Origin: Chloroflexota bacterium
GTDB taxonomy: Bacteria > Chloroflexota > Anaerolineae > B4-G1
Assembly (NCBI GenBank): GCA_024232355.1
Contig: JAAEPW010001273.1
Location: 40,337-104,336, forward strand
Length of the DNA stretch: 64,000 bases
Direction of reading: 5' to 3'
Shown: positions 27,656 through 36,375 of the stretch, piece after piece
Position numbering within the stretch: the first letter of the stretch is position 1
Layout of the letters: each line of letters starts with the position of its first letter
Position numbers and translations under genes: made by a program
Notes under the pieces: generated by a model
Told to the model about the DNA's origin: nothing
Databases searched by the model: none
The model's input: only the letters and a program-made list of their open reading frames with translations

Positions 27656-28836
27656 TGTTTTACACTCCTAACTCGACTGGTGTGGGAGCGCCAGATCACT
27701 GCCCACTATGGTAACACATTATGTCCTGGGAAGCTGGCCCAGGGAGAATTCTTCATTCTTCCTCCTTTCTACACATCTTGCTATCTGATCGCTTGAAACA
27801 AATACCACGTCCAACAGTCAGCAAGTGTGCAAGTGCGCATTCAGTTAGACAGAAACGCTACCACTGGTCTTGGCCTGTAACCCAAATAATATTTTTGCTA
27901 CCGGACACTTTTGCCCAAGGCTCAATTCTCTTGTTACGAATCTCACGAATTCGCGAATGTTTCCCTAAAATCTGGTGAAATTGTGTCATTTGTTTATTCG
28001 TGATCTAAAAAGTGTCTGTGAGTGAAATACTTTCAAAGCCGGGACGCTGCTTTACGTCTATTGCTCTAGTCGGGCCACAGTTTGGCAGCTTTTGGAGTGG
28101 TTAACGCTGGATATTTGTTATTGCTTGCCAACATTATAGCATATCAACCTTCCAAACGCCTTACAAAATGGCTCGTTGACCTTCCAAAAACCTTCCAAAT
28201 AGTATTTACTATTGGACACTTTTTGACAGGGCACGAATCAAGCCGCTTTCGGCAAAGTCGAGGCGCCCTTGCTTGTACGACGAACACCGATTCTTCCTGT
28301 TCTTGTTTCCTTCCATCCTTGTAGACAGAACCTCTGTAGGATAATCTAGAGACAAGTACAGCAAAGTCCAAGAAAAAACAATGTTCAATTTCCCTTTGAT
28401 CTGAAAAGTGTCCGGTAGTGAAATAATATTTGTTTCAATTAACAAAAACAAGGTTTGGATATTTCCGTTTTGTGGGACAATAGTGGAGTCTGTAGTGCAA
28501 TCGATTGCTCAAGTGACAAAGGATCAAGCTTCACTCTGAATGCTCAATCGGAATTAGGAGTTGGTAACGGGAGTATCCAAGAGGTTGTTGATGATCTTAC
28601 CCGTCGAGATGCTTTATTATATACCGAGTGGGAGAAAAAAGAAAACGCGCCAAAGGTTCGTTCACTTGGGCATTGTTGTAGAATTCGCCCATACATTCCA
28701 ATCATGGCACAGAAAACGACAGGGGGACAAAAAGTGGATGACCGGTCTGAGATACCGACAAGTGGTTCTCGATGGGGAGAAGGCCCCACCTCCGTGCAAC
28801 GTCAGGAGGGAGGGGCTGTTTGCCAAATAATAAAAG
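27656..28836. other. 1.2-kb region without convincing genes
   Basis: Short open frames in several phases lack family signatures and ribosome sites. The region contains the inverted-repeat-bounded element described at 27883-28432, repeated CCTTCCAAA words near 28147-28200, and four copies of GACACTTTT in both orientations. It looks like decayed mobile DNA. Confidence 0.6.
27883..28432. mobile_element. Degenerate insertion-sequence or MITE remnant with inverted ends
   Basis: CTACCGGACACTTTT (27898-27912) recurs as its exact complement at 28404-28418. The match extends outward with a few differences to about 30 bp (27883-27912 and 28404-28432). A third, weaker copy of the right end (GATCTAAAAAGTGTCTGTGAGTGAAATA) lies at 28001-28028, suggesting nested or rearranged elements. 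No intact transposase is present. Confidence 0.5.
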
Positions 28837-30708
28837 TTACGCTTGCCGCCGGAACTGGCTGTTGTAGAGTTCGTGATACAGGCCCTGCGCGGCAAGCAGT
28901 TCTTCGTGGACGCCTTGCTCGACGATACGGCCTTCTTTGAGAACGATTACCTGGTCAGCGTTGCGGATCGTGCTCAAGCGGTGGGCGATGACAAAAGATG
29001 TGCGGCCTTTGGAATGCAATAGTTCGTCGAGCGCGTGTTGGATCATTCGCTCGGTGCGTGTGTCCACGCTGGAGGTGGCCTCGTCGAGGATCAAGATGCG
29101 CGGGTTGGCCAGCACGGCGCGGGCGATGGCGATCAATTGCCGTTGGCCTTGGCTCAGGTTGTGTCCGCGTTCGCCCAACTCGGTCTCATAGCCGTCCGGC
29201 AGCCGCGTGATGAATTGCTCGGCGTTGGCCAGGCGGGCTGCCTCCAATACTTGGTCGTCGCTGGCGTCGAGCCGCCCGTAGCGGATGTTTTCCATCACGG
29301 TACCAGAAAAGAGAAAGGTGTCTTGCAAGACGATGCCCATCTGCTGGCGCAAACTCTCACGGGTCACATGACGCAAATCGTGGCCGTCTATGCGTATCGC
29401 GCCGTCGTCCACATCGTAGAAGCGGGTCAGTAGACTGACAAGGGTCGTTTTGCCCACGCCGGTCGGCCCCACTAGGGCAATCATCTGTCCTGGTTCCGCC
29501 GTCAGGGAAACGTCCAGCAGCACCGGGTCGTTCTCGTCGTAGGCAAAGGTGACGCGGTCGAACTTGATCTGCCCCTGGATGGCAGGCAGCGGCTTGGCGC
29601 CGAGGGCGTCGGTGATGTCTGGCTTGGTATCGAGCAGTTCAAAGATGCGCTCGGCGCCCGCTATCGCCGACTGGAGTTGCGTGTAGAGGGTGGCGATCAT
29701 ACGGACCGGTTCGTAAAAGCGGCGCACATAGATCAGAAAGGAGACGATGAGGCCCACGGTGACCGCTTCTTCCCCTCTGACGAGGGAGGCTGAAGGAGTC
29801 AGGACCAAGTAGCCTCCGTATCCAGCCACGATGGCCAGCGCGATGGTGCTGAGTACGTCGAGAGCGGGGGAAAAGGCCGAGAGCAGGGATTCGGCCTGGA
29901 CGTTGGCGTCTCGGTTGCTGGCATTGACTGCCTCGAACTCGTTCACGTTCGCATCTTCGCGGGCGAACGCTTGCACCTCGCGCACGGCGGCGATATTCTC
30001 CTGCAATTCGGCGCTTACCTCGCCGATGGTTTCGCGGGTGCGGCGGTAGGCGACCCTCGCCCGTTTGGAAAAGACGGTGGTGGCGAGAAACATCACTGGC
30101 AGAATGGCGAAACTGGCCAATGCCAGGTGCCAGTTGAGGCTAATCATCGAGGCAATGATGCCGATCAGCGTGAGGCTCATGCTCGCCAAACGCACGATCC
30201 CGCCGCCAAAGACCTGGTTGATCACCTGAGTGTCGTTGACCAGGCGGGACATCAAGTCACCGGCCTCATGTTTGTCAAAGAATTTGAGCGATAGGGTCTG
30301 GATGCGGTCAAAGATTTCCGTACGCATATAGAGCAGAACCCGCTGTCCCGTCACCGTCATCAGGTAGAACTGTCCGGCAGTGGTTGCCCAACTCAACAGA
30401 TAAGTGCCAAGTAGCAGAAGCATGGTCCTGGTCAAACCGGTGTTCCGGCTGATGTTCTGCGGTAAGAGCCATTCCAGTAAGGCCGGATGGGGTTTGTCGC
30501 TTGGATCGATGAACTGATCCACGGCGACGCCGATCAGGTAGGGGGCAGCCAGTCGCAGCCCCGTGCTGACGACGACCAACACACCCGCTGTTGCCAACAG
30601 TTTCCAGAACGGTTGGAAATATTTCCATAGGCGACGTAACGTCTTGCCCGTATCTTCAGGTTTGACTGGTTCCTGGGCCAGGCCCCGCATATGTCTGCCG
30701 CCGAACAT
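28837..30708 (-). CDS. ABC exporter half-transporter, consensus-ATPase subunit (TM288-like)
   Basis: The 623-residue protein has a six-helix exporter membrane domain (~35-340) and an ATP-binding domain (~370-610). Walker A is GPTGVGKTT, the signature is LSQGQRQLIAIARA, and Walker B is ILILDEATSSVDTRTE with the catalytic Glu intact. LSQGQ instead of LSGGQ is the form known from TM288-type partners of heterodimeric exporters. Its ATG overlaps the stop of the upstream ABC gene (TAATG), so the two subunits should be made together. The pair probably exports drugs or lipophilic compounds; the substrate is unknown. Confidence 0.92.
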   Translation of the reverse strand: MFGGRHMRGLAQEPVKPEDTGKTLRRLWKYFQPFWKLLATAGVLVVVSTGLRLAAPYLIGVAVDQFIDPSDKPHPALLEWLLPQNISRNTGLTRTMLLLLGTYLLSWATTAGQFYLMTVTGQRVLLYMRTEIFDRIQTLSLKFFDKHEAGDLMSRLVNDTQVINQVFGGGIVRLASMSLTLIGIIASMISLNWHLALASFAILPVMFLATTVFSKRARVAYRRTRETIGEVSAELQENIAAVREVQAFAREDANVNEFEAVNASNRDANVQAESLLSAFSPALDVLSTIALAIVAGYGGYLVLTPSASLVRGEEAVTVGLIVSFLIYVRRFYEPVRMIATLYTQLQSAIAGAERIFELLDTKPDITDALGAKPLPAIQGQIKFDRVTFAYDENDPVLLDVSLTAEPGQMIALVGPTGVGKTTLVSLLTRFYDVDDGAIRIDGHDLRHVTRESLRQQMGIVLQDTFLFSGTVMENIRYGRLDASDDQVLEAARLANAEQFITRLPDGYETELGERGHNLSQGQRQLIAIARAVLANPRILILDEATSSVDTRTERMIQHALDELLHSKGRTSFVIAHRLSTIRNADQVIVLKEGRIVEQGVHEELLAAQGLYHELYNSQFRRQA

Positions 30709-32486
30709 TACACTGCCTCCTGTGTGTGGCTCTCGCTACGGTTCACGTTTGCTTCCAACTGCGAGTGGTAGATTTCTGCATAGATAGCACTCGTTTCTAA
30801 TAATTCCTCGTGCGTACCTCGGGCCACGATTTCACCTTGATCTAGCACCAAGATCTGATCCGCGTTGAGCACCGTGGTGATGCGCTGAGCGATGACGAAA
30901 CTGGTGCGGCCCTCCATCAATCGCTCCAAGGCTTGCTGGATGCGATATTCGGTCTCGTAATCCACGCTGGAGGTTGCGTCGTCGAGGATGAGGATGCGCG
31001 GGTCGAGCAGCAGCGCACGGGCGATAGCGATACGCTGCTTTTGACCGCCAGAGAGCGTGGTTCCCCGCTCGCCCACCGGGGTGTCGTACCCGTCCGGGAA
31101 ACTAGAGATGAAATCGTGTGCTTTGGCAGCCTGGGCCGCGGCGATGATTTCGTCGATCGGGGCATCGGGGCGGCCAAAGGCGATATTCTCCTGGATTGTG
31201 CCGGAAAAGAGCGTCGTCTCTTGGAGTACGATGCCGATCTGTTTTCGCAGGGAATCCAGCGTCACGTCGCGCACGTCGTGGCTGCCGATGACGACTTGGC
31301 CCTCGGTCGTGTCGTAAAAGCGGGGGATGAGGGCGACGATGGTGGACTTGCCGGAACCGGTAGCGCCGAGCAGTGCCACTGTCTGGCCCGGCTCGGCCAC
31401 AAAGCTGACGTTCTTGAGGACCTGCTCGCCGCCACTGAAATAGCTAAAGCCGACGTTCTCAAAGGTCACGCGCTGTTGATCGTGGGAGAGTTCGACGGCA
31501 TCCGGTTTTTCAACCACTTCGGACTTGGCGTCTAAAATTTCAAAGACGCGCTCCGCCGATGCCCCCGCCTGCGAGATCATTGCCATGATCATGCCCAGCA
31601 TCAGCATGGGGAAGAAGGCCATCATCATATAGTTGGCAAAAGCGACCAACCGGCCCACGCTGAGGTTCCCGCCAATGGCCTGATAGCCACCGATCCAATA
31701 GACGGCCAGCAGAGCCAGGTTGGCGATGAGAAAGATGAGCGGCATGGCCATCGCAAACATCCGCCCGACGACCAGGTTGAGGTCGAACAGGTTTTGATTT
31801 GCCTCGGCGTACCGTTGGGACTCGTAGAGTTCGCGGGCAAACGCCTTGACGACTCGCACGCCGGTCAGATTTTCTTGCAGCACGGTGTTGAGATCGGCCA
31901 ACCGTTTTTGAATCTGCATAAAGAGCGGACGGGCCTTGCTGGCAAAAAATCCAAATACGCCAAAGGTGAGCGGGACCAATATGAGCATAATGAGCGCCAA
32001 TTGCCAGTCGGTGACAAACAGCAGTATGATGCTGCCAACCATCATCAGTACGGCGCTAACGAGTTGGATAAAACCCATACCGACGAACATGCGTACCATA
32101 TCGACGTCGGACGTGGCGCGGGTGAGGAGTTGGCCGGTCCGGGCGCGGTCATGGTAACTGAAGGAGAGAGACTGAATTTTGGCATAGAGCAGATTGCGCA
32201 GGTCGTAGGCGATGCCCTGGGCAGTGCGGGCGGCGAGCATGCCCTGGAAAAACGAGAACAGAGATCCAGCGATTGCCAGACCAACCGTCCCCACTGCCGC
32301 CCAGATCACGATGTCAAGTTCTCCGGCGGCGATGCCCTCATCGATGATCATTTGTGTCAGACGTGGAATAACCAGCCGAGAGCCGTTGGCGACGATCAGA
32401 CAGAAAAAAGTACCAACGGCCAAAAGTAAATAGTTTTTGAGATAACCTAACGCGCGTGCGAGATGTTTCACGATAAATGCCTCCAC
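30708..32486 (-). CDS. ABC exporter half-transporter, degenerate-site subunit (TM287-like)
   Basis: The 592-residue protein has a six-helix membrane domain (~15-310) and an ATP-binding domain. Walker A is GATGSGKST and the signature is the canonical LSGGQKQRIAIARA. Walker B reads ILILDDATSSVD: Asp replaces the catalytic Glu. That substitution is the hallmark of the degenerate nucleotide site in heterodimeric exporters of the TM287/288 and LmrCD class. The gene begins inside the 3' end of the TetR gene (19-bp overlap) and ends overlapping its partner, giving a regulator-subunit-subunit operon. Confidence 0.92.
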   Translation of the reverse strand: MEAFIVKHLARALGYLKNYLLLAVGTFFCLIVANGSRLVIPRLTQMIIDEGIAAGELDIVIWAAVGTVGLAIAGSLFSFFQGMLAARTAQGIAYDLRNLLYAKIQSLSFSYHDRARTGQLLTRATSDVDMVRMFVGMGFIQLVSAVLMMVGSIILLFVTDWQLALIMLILVPLTFGVFGFFASKARPLFMQIQKRLADLNTVLQENLTGVRVVKAFARELYESQRYAEANQNLFDLNLVVGRMFAMAMPLIFLIANLALLAVYWIGGYQAIGGNLSVGRLVAFANYMMMAFFPMLMLGMIMAMISQAGASAERVFEILDAKSEVVEKPDAVELSHDQQRVTFENVGFSYFSGGEQVLKNVSFVAEPGQTVALLGATGSGKSTIVALIPRFYDTTEGQVVIGSHDVRDVTLDSLRKQIGIVLQETTLFSGTIQENIAFGRPDAPIDEIIAAAQAAKAHDFISSFPDGYDTPVGERGTTLSGGQKQRIAIARALLLDPRILILDDATSSVDYETEYRIQQALERLMEGRTSFVIAQRITTVLNADQILVLDQGEIVARGTHEELLETSAIYAEIYHSQLEANVNRSESHTQEAV

Positions 32487-33079
32487 TTGGGCCCAGCGAT
32501 GCCGTTCAGCAATAGATCGATTGTCTCGTCGAGCAGTTCGGGTAACGGGACAGCGTGTTGTCTATGATAGCACGTCATCAACTGTTGGAAAAACAAGGCC
32601 CGAATAATGCCTCCCAGGTAGACGGGGGCCAAATCGGCGCGGATTTCACCAGATTCCTGGGCTTGATATACTTGCTCGGCAAGTATATCGGTCAAGGCGT
32701 GGGCCGGGTTGATGTCTGGGTTGTGCCTCTGGGCCATAAAGAGCCGTTTCGCCAGCACCGGGTCGGTCAGCGGGTCAGCGGCCACCAGGCGCAACGTCAG
32801 TTTGATGCGTGCGACGGGGCTGGCAGGTGCGCCTCGCTCCGGCAAAAGGGTCTCTTTCAACTGCTGAAATCTCCATTTGGCCAGGGTGGGCAGGATGGCC
32901 TCCTTGGTCTCGAAATAGTTGAAAAAGGTGCTTTTGGCAACGTCGGCTGCCTCGGCGATCTGCTCGACGGTGGTTGCGTCGTAACCGTGCTCTTGGAACA
33001 ACTGGAGCGCAGCCTCCATCAGCCGCTGGCGAGTCTCTATTTTTTTACGTTCTCTTCGTGAGAGATTCTTTTTCATCAT
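32468..33079 (-). CDS. TetR-family transcriptional repressor
   Basis: Starting at the ATG pair at 33079 (MMKKNLSRRERKKIETRQRL) the protein has 203 residues; the frame extends to a TTG at 33100 but that would lie on the operator. The N-terminal helix-turn-helix is typical (TVEQIAEAADVAKSTFFNYFETKEAIL), and the C-terminal half is the ligand/dimer domain. It is the first gene of the exporter operon. A consensus promoter and a TGACC/GGTCA palindrome lie directly upstream, so it very probably represses its own operon and releases on binding an exported compound. Confidence 0.92.
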   Translation of the reverse strand: MMKKNLSRRERKKIETRQRLMEAALQLFQEHGYDATTVEQIAEAADVAKSTFFNYFETKEAILPTLAKWRFQQLKETLLPERGAPASPVARIKLTLRLVAADPLTDPVLAKRLFMAQRHNPDINPAHALTDILAEQVYQAQESGEIRADLAPVYLGGIIRALFFQQLMTCYHRQHAVPLPELLDETIDLLLNGIAGPKWRHLS

Positions 33080-33103
33080 TACACTATGACCGTAGAACAA
33101 AAA

Positions 33104-33115
33104 TGACCAGGGTCA
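33104..33115. promoter_or_regulatory. Candidate TetR operator
   Basis: TGACCAGGGTCA is an inverted repeat (TGACC/GGTCA around AG). It lies just downstream of the -10 box at the expected transcription start, a usual place for autorepression. Confidence 0.6.
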
Positions 33116-33116
33116 C

Positions 33117-33144
33117 ATTATACATAGGTTGATGGGATTGTCAA
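33117..33144 (-). promoter_or_regulatory. Promoter of the tetR-ABC exporter operon
   Basis: On the minus strand, TTGACA (33144-33139), a 16-bp spacer and TATAAT (33122-33117) match the consensus at all twelve positions. Confidence 0.8.
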
Positions 33145-33179
33145 TTGCATGCGTTTATGTAGGTTTGGGGGCGATTTTG

Positions 33180-33214
33180 TTGACTTTTATAATTTATATT
33201 GTATAATGTATACA
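33180..33214 (+). promoter_or_regulatory. Promoter and candidate operator of the GntR-family gene
   Basis: TTGACT (33180-33185), a 16-bp spacer and TATAAT (33202-33207) precede the gene. TGTATACA (33207-33214), a perfect palindrome with the GTATAC core typical of FadR-subfamily operators, overlaps the last base of the -10 box. Autoregulation is likely. Confidence 0.6.
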
Positions 33215-33248
33215 GATTGGATACCATCTAACAGCTTGGAGTTGAATT

Positions 33249-33914
33249 ATGAAAGCCCCACTCCCCCGAGCAAGCGGTCATAGAGTTCTGGCAGACTGGA
33301 TAGCAGAAAGTCTGCGTCTGGCGATTCTCCAAGGGCATTTCGAGCCTGGTGAAAAGCTTGATCAAGACCTCATTGCTACAGAGTATGAGGTTAGTCGCAC
33401 TCCTGTTCGTGAAGCTGTGAGGGTACTGGAATCTGAAGGGTTTGTCCAGGTTCGCCCCCACCGTGGCGCGTTCATCGCTACGATCTCCCAGGATGACATC
33501 CAAGAGATTTACGAGGTTCGCAAGCTGATCGAAGCGGAGATTGTGCGGCAGGTTACCCTTCTCATACCGGATTCGGTACTTGACGAGCTAGAAGAATCCT
33601 TGGATGAGAATCGGGTGCAACTTGAATCCGATGATAAAGTCGGACACGTAGCCAATGATATTTTTTTCCACGATACGATCGTCCAGTTTGTCGAAAACAA
33701 GCTGCTAGGAGAAATTTTGGCGAGTCTTACCAACCGCACGGTCAGGGTTCGGCGCTTTGCGCAATTGCAGCCTGGTTTCCATCTCGTTGAATCTCTTGAG
33801 GAGCATCGTGCTGTATTTCGGGCGATGCGGCGGCGCGATGCTAAAGCAGCGGCAGAAGCGATGTGTGTTCATCTGGAGAACTCGTCACTTCGGATACAAG
33901 AGTTTATCCAGTGA
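33249..33914 (+). CDS. GntR-family regulator, FadR/FCD subfamily
   Basis: The 221-residue protein has an N-terminal winged helix (~10-75: AILQGHFEPGEKLDQDLIATEYEVSRTPVREAVRVLESEGFV, GAFIATIS). An all-helical FCD ligand domain follows (~85-215), with the metal/ligand-type residues D(x)3H and two later His (FFHDTIVQF, EEHRAVFRAM, HLENS). Family members sense organic acids or amino acids. It is transcribed away from the TetR gene and heads the catabolic cluster that follows, so it is the most likely local regulator of those genes. GGAG precedes the ATG. Confidence 0.92.
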   Translation: MKAPLPRASGHRVLADWIAESLRLAILQGHFEPGEKLDQDLIATEYEVSRTPVREAVRVLESEGFVQVRPHRGAFIATISQDDIQEIYEVRKLIEAEIVRQVTLLIPDSVLDELEESLDENRVQLESDDKVGHVANDIFFHDTIVQFVENKLLGEILASLTNRTVRVRRFAQLQPGFHLVESLEEHRAVFRAMRRRDAKAAAEAMCVHLENSSLRIQEFIQ

Positions 33915-34077
33915 TAAGGTCCTCCAACCACACGCGGTCATTGCCGCTACGGGAATTTATGTTCTCGTCTTTGTGCCTCTGACGCGGCTGGCCGGCGTAC
34001 TGGAAAACAGAATGAAAACGGGAAAAAGTACCGCCTGAATCATCAGGCAAACATAATCTATATGAAGGAGAATTGAA

Positions 34078-34617
34078 ATGTATAAATGGGAAATGGACGC
34101 CACTCACCCGGCCGAATACCATTCGGTTGAGGCCAAGCGTGGCCGAGAGTTTATCATCCGTCTGACTACTGGAGCCGATGTGTTCCTGGCTCTGCAGCAG
34201 TTTGCTATAGACCACGGCATTCGCTTTGCCAAGATTCACGCGGCCTTTATGGGTGGGCTACAACCGGCAAGGTTCCTGGTCTGGACGCCGGATACCAAGA
34301 ACCTCGATAACTGGCACAACGAAACGGCAATGACCATCCAGAACTTGAGCATGGTCCTGTCGATGAGCGGGATCATCCACCCGCGGCCTGTCAAGGGTGG
34401 AGGGGAAGAACCCTTCCCGGCCATTCACTTTGTGACCGGCGGTGCCTGGGACGTCCCCACCATCGGCGGGCACTTGCTCGATGGTTCCATCGTCAAGGGC
34501 GTCGTCGAGGTCTTTATCACCGAAATCCTGGGCATCGACGTGTTGTACCCAGAGGGTCAGATGATTGATCCGCACGCGGAGGAATTCCCCGAGAACTGGT
34601 ACAAAAAGGTCGAGTAG
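34078..34617 (+). CDS. PPC (DUF296) domain protein
   Basis: The 179-residue protein aligns with stand-alone PPC/DUF296 proteins: GREFIIRLTTGADVFLALQQFAIDHGIRFAKIHAAFMGGL, then FPAIHFVTGG and GGHLLDGSIVKGVVEVFITE. The GGHL...G.V motif is diagnostic. Bacterial PPC proteins form trimers; the biochemical role is unknown, though the fold is shared with plant AT-hook nuclear proteins. It is cytoplasmic. AAGGAG sits before the ATG, and a terminator-like hairpin follows at 34651-34690. Confidence 0.85.
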   Translation: MYKWEMDATHPAEYHSVEAKRGREFIIRLTTGADVFLALQQFAIDHGIRFAKIHAAFMGGLQPARFLVWTPDTKNLDNWHNETAMTIQNLSMVLSMSGIIHPRPVKGGGEEPFPAIHFVTGGAWDVPTIGGHLLDGSIVKGVVEVFITEILGIDVLYPEGQMIDPHAEEFPENWYKKVE

Positions 34618-34650
34618 AGGCGTGATCGCACGCAAAGCGATGTAGGAATC

Positions 34651-34691
34651 AGGGGGTTGGAGGTTGCGGTTCCGTTGCTTCCAACCCCCTT
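34651..34691 (+). terminator. Hairpin after the PPC-domain gene
   Basis: AGGGGGTTGGA (34651-34661) and its perfect complement (34680-34690) enclose an 18-nt loop. The T-tract is weak (TTGTCTC), so termination may be partial. Confidence 0.55.
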
Positions 34692-34707
34692 GTCTCGCCA
34701 GGTGAGG

Positions 34708-35054
34708 CAAATGCGAACATACGTCTACGCTCCGTTGGATGCCGATCCGACCAAGATGAAAAAGATACGAGTGTTGGGTGGCGAGGTCAGGCTGCACGGC
34801 TGGCCTGGAAGATATGCTAGGATCGCGTCAGCAAAGTGGCGTTGGTGAATGACAATGATGTCATCCACGCGATGCGGGTGTTTCAGCAGGACGAACAACT
34901 GATGGTCGAAGGTGCGTCGTCGGTTGGACTGGCGGCAATGTTGGGCGGCAAGCTCGACGATTTGAAAGGCCGAAAAGTAGCTCTTGTGATATCGAGCCGC
35001 AATATTGACGCGGATCGATACAATCAAATTATATGTCAACACTATGGAGGATAG
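34708..35054 (+). pseudogene. Remnant of a PLP-dependent threonine-dehydratase-like gene
   Basis: Two fragments of one enzyme family lie side by side in different frames. The first (from 34711) reads RTYVYAPLDADPTKMKKIRVLGGEVRLHGW, matching the region after the PLP-binding segment of IlvA/TdcB/EutB-type enzymes (P..A...K...IR.LGAEV...G). The second (from ~34836) reads VNDNDVIHAMRVFQQDEQLMVEGASSVGLAAMLGGKLDDLKGRKVALVISSRNIDADRYNQII, matching the C-terminal catalytic-domain end. The PLP-lysine region and roughly 150-200 central residues are missing, and a frame change separates the parts. The gene is dead. RidA, which removes the reactive enamine products of such dehydratases, is intact right after it. 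Confidence 0.8.
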
Positions 35055-35058
35055 TATC

Positions 35059-35436
35059 ATGCCAGAAAGAAAAGTAGTTTCCAAAGCAATATCTCCCTCG
35101 CTTCCTTTTTCCAAGGTTATCGGTTATGGAGATTTGCTCTTTGTCTCGGGATTGGTTGGGCGAAACCACGAGACTGGAGAGATTTCGACCGACATCAAGG
35201 AACAGACCAGGCTGACGATGGAGAACATTAGCCGTGAGCTAGAGATAGCGGGTACCTCGCTCGATAACGTGCTCAAGGCCACTGTCTTTATTACGGATAT
35301 GAAACTGTTCCAAGAGATGAACGGGGTCTATCGCAGCTTTTACACCGCCGCCCCTCCCGCCCGTTCTTGCGTGGAAGTGAAATCGCTTCCCGATCCGGAG
35401 GCCTTGGTAGAGATCGAGGTCATCGCCGGGAGGTAG
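35059..35436 (+). CDS. RidA-family enamine/imine deaminase
   Basis: At 125 residues from the ATG at 35059 (8 bp after TGGAGG) it is a full-length RidA/YjgF protein. GDLLFVSGLVGRNHETGEI, NVLKATVFITDMKLFQEMNGVYRSFY, PPARSCVEVKSLP with the key Arg, and the closing EIEVIA are all present. RidA hydrolyses 2-aminoacrylate and related enamines from PLP-dehydratases to 2-oxoacids. Its position after a dehydratase remnant suggests it once served that enzyme and may now serve another. Confidence 0.92.
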   Translation: MPERKVVSKAISPSLPFSKVIGYGDLLFVSGLVGRNHETGEISTDIKEQTRLTMENISRELEIAGTSLDNVLKATVFITDMKLFQEMNGVYRSFYTAAPPARSCVEVKSLPDPEALVEIEVIAGR

Positions 35437-35437
35437 C

Positions 35438-36328
35438 GTGAAAGAGTACAAGGTTGTCTATCTTGATGCGTTTACCTCCGTCCCGTTTGCGGGCAACCCC
35501 TGCGCCGTCTTGCCCAATGCTGCTGGCTTGACCGACGAGCAGATGCAGGCCATCGCCCGAGAGACCAATCTCTCCGAGACGTCCTTTGTTCTGCCCTCGA
35601 CGCAGGCCGATTTTCGCGTCCGCTATTTTACACCCCAGATGGAATTGCCTTTTGCCGGTCATCCTACCATCGCCACGTCCTTTATGCTGGCGCAGGAGGG
35701 AATGATTCTGCTGCAAGAGCCGGTCACCCGGATCATGCTCGAGTTTGAAATTGGCGTGTTGCCTGTCGATATCCACGTTCAGGACGGCCAACCTGTAGGT
35801 TCAGTGATGACCCAACAGCCGCCGACCTTTGGCCCACAGTTCACGGCAGAGGAGACCGCGCCCTGTTTTAGTCTCGCCGTCTCTGATCTGCGGCCCGACT
35901 GCCTGCCCCAGATCGTGGGCACGGGCGTGTCGTTTCTGATCGTCCCTGCCCGCGACGTGGAGGTGCTGGGCAAGATCAAAATGAACCGGGCGGCCCTAGC
36001 TGCGCTGTGCGCGAGAGGGGGCGTCCACGGTGCCTTTGTATTTTCCATCGGTGGCTTTGACTTGCAAGTGGACACCCACGCCCGCCTGTTTAATCCCCAC
36101 GGAGCAGGGGAGGACCCTTTCACCGGCTCGGCCTCTGGCGCGATGGGCGCTTATGTGGTGCATTACGGGCTCAAGCCAGGCCCCAAACTGGTGGCAGAAC
36201 AGGGGCATTTCGTCGGACGTCCGGGTCAGGGTGTGTTGGAGATTGGTGGCACGCCGGATGAGATCACATCGGTTCGATTGGGTGGCGCGGCGGTCAAGAC
36301 GTTGGAAGGCACACTTTTCGTCTCGTAA
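35438..36328 (+). CDS. PhzF-family isomerase/epimerase
   Basis: The 296-residue protein starts with GTG one base after the ridA stop and 4-5 bp after GGGAGG. The PhzF fold motifs are clear: VDAFTS-like LDAFTSVPFAGNPCAVLP, catalytic Glu47 in TNLSETSFVLPS, YFTPQMELPFAGHPTIAT, and in the second half HGAGEDPFTGSASGAMGAYV. PhzF relatives isomerise or epimerise small acids by proton transfer through the Glu; the substrate here is unknown. The tight spacing with ridA implies shared translation. Confidence 0.92.
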   Translation: MKEYKVVYLDAFTSVPFAGNPCAVLPNAAGLTDEQMQAIARETNLSETSFVLPSTQADFRVRYFTPQMELPFAGHPTIATSFMLAQEGMILLQEPVTRIMLEFEIGVLPVDIHVQDGQPVGSVMTQQPPTFGPQFTAEETAPCFSLAVSDLRPDCLPQIVGTGVSFLIVPARDVEVLGKIKMNRAALAALCARGGVHGAFVFSIGGFDLQVDTHARLFNPHGAGEDPFTGSASGAMGAYVVHYGLKPGPKLVAEQGHFVGRPGQGVLEIGGTPDEITSVRLGGAAVKTLEGTLFVS

Positions 36329-36375
36329 CTTGGGGGTATAATGGCGTTTATCACATCACACTGGAGGAAAGAGCA

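Noticed and set aside
28455..28940. Plus-strand frame of 161 codons near the ABC exporter terminus
   Set aside because: It runs over the 3' end of the exporter gene, changes character between frames and shows no domain. It may contain eroded transposase sequence but cannot be supported.
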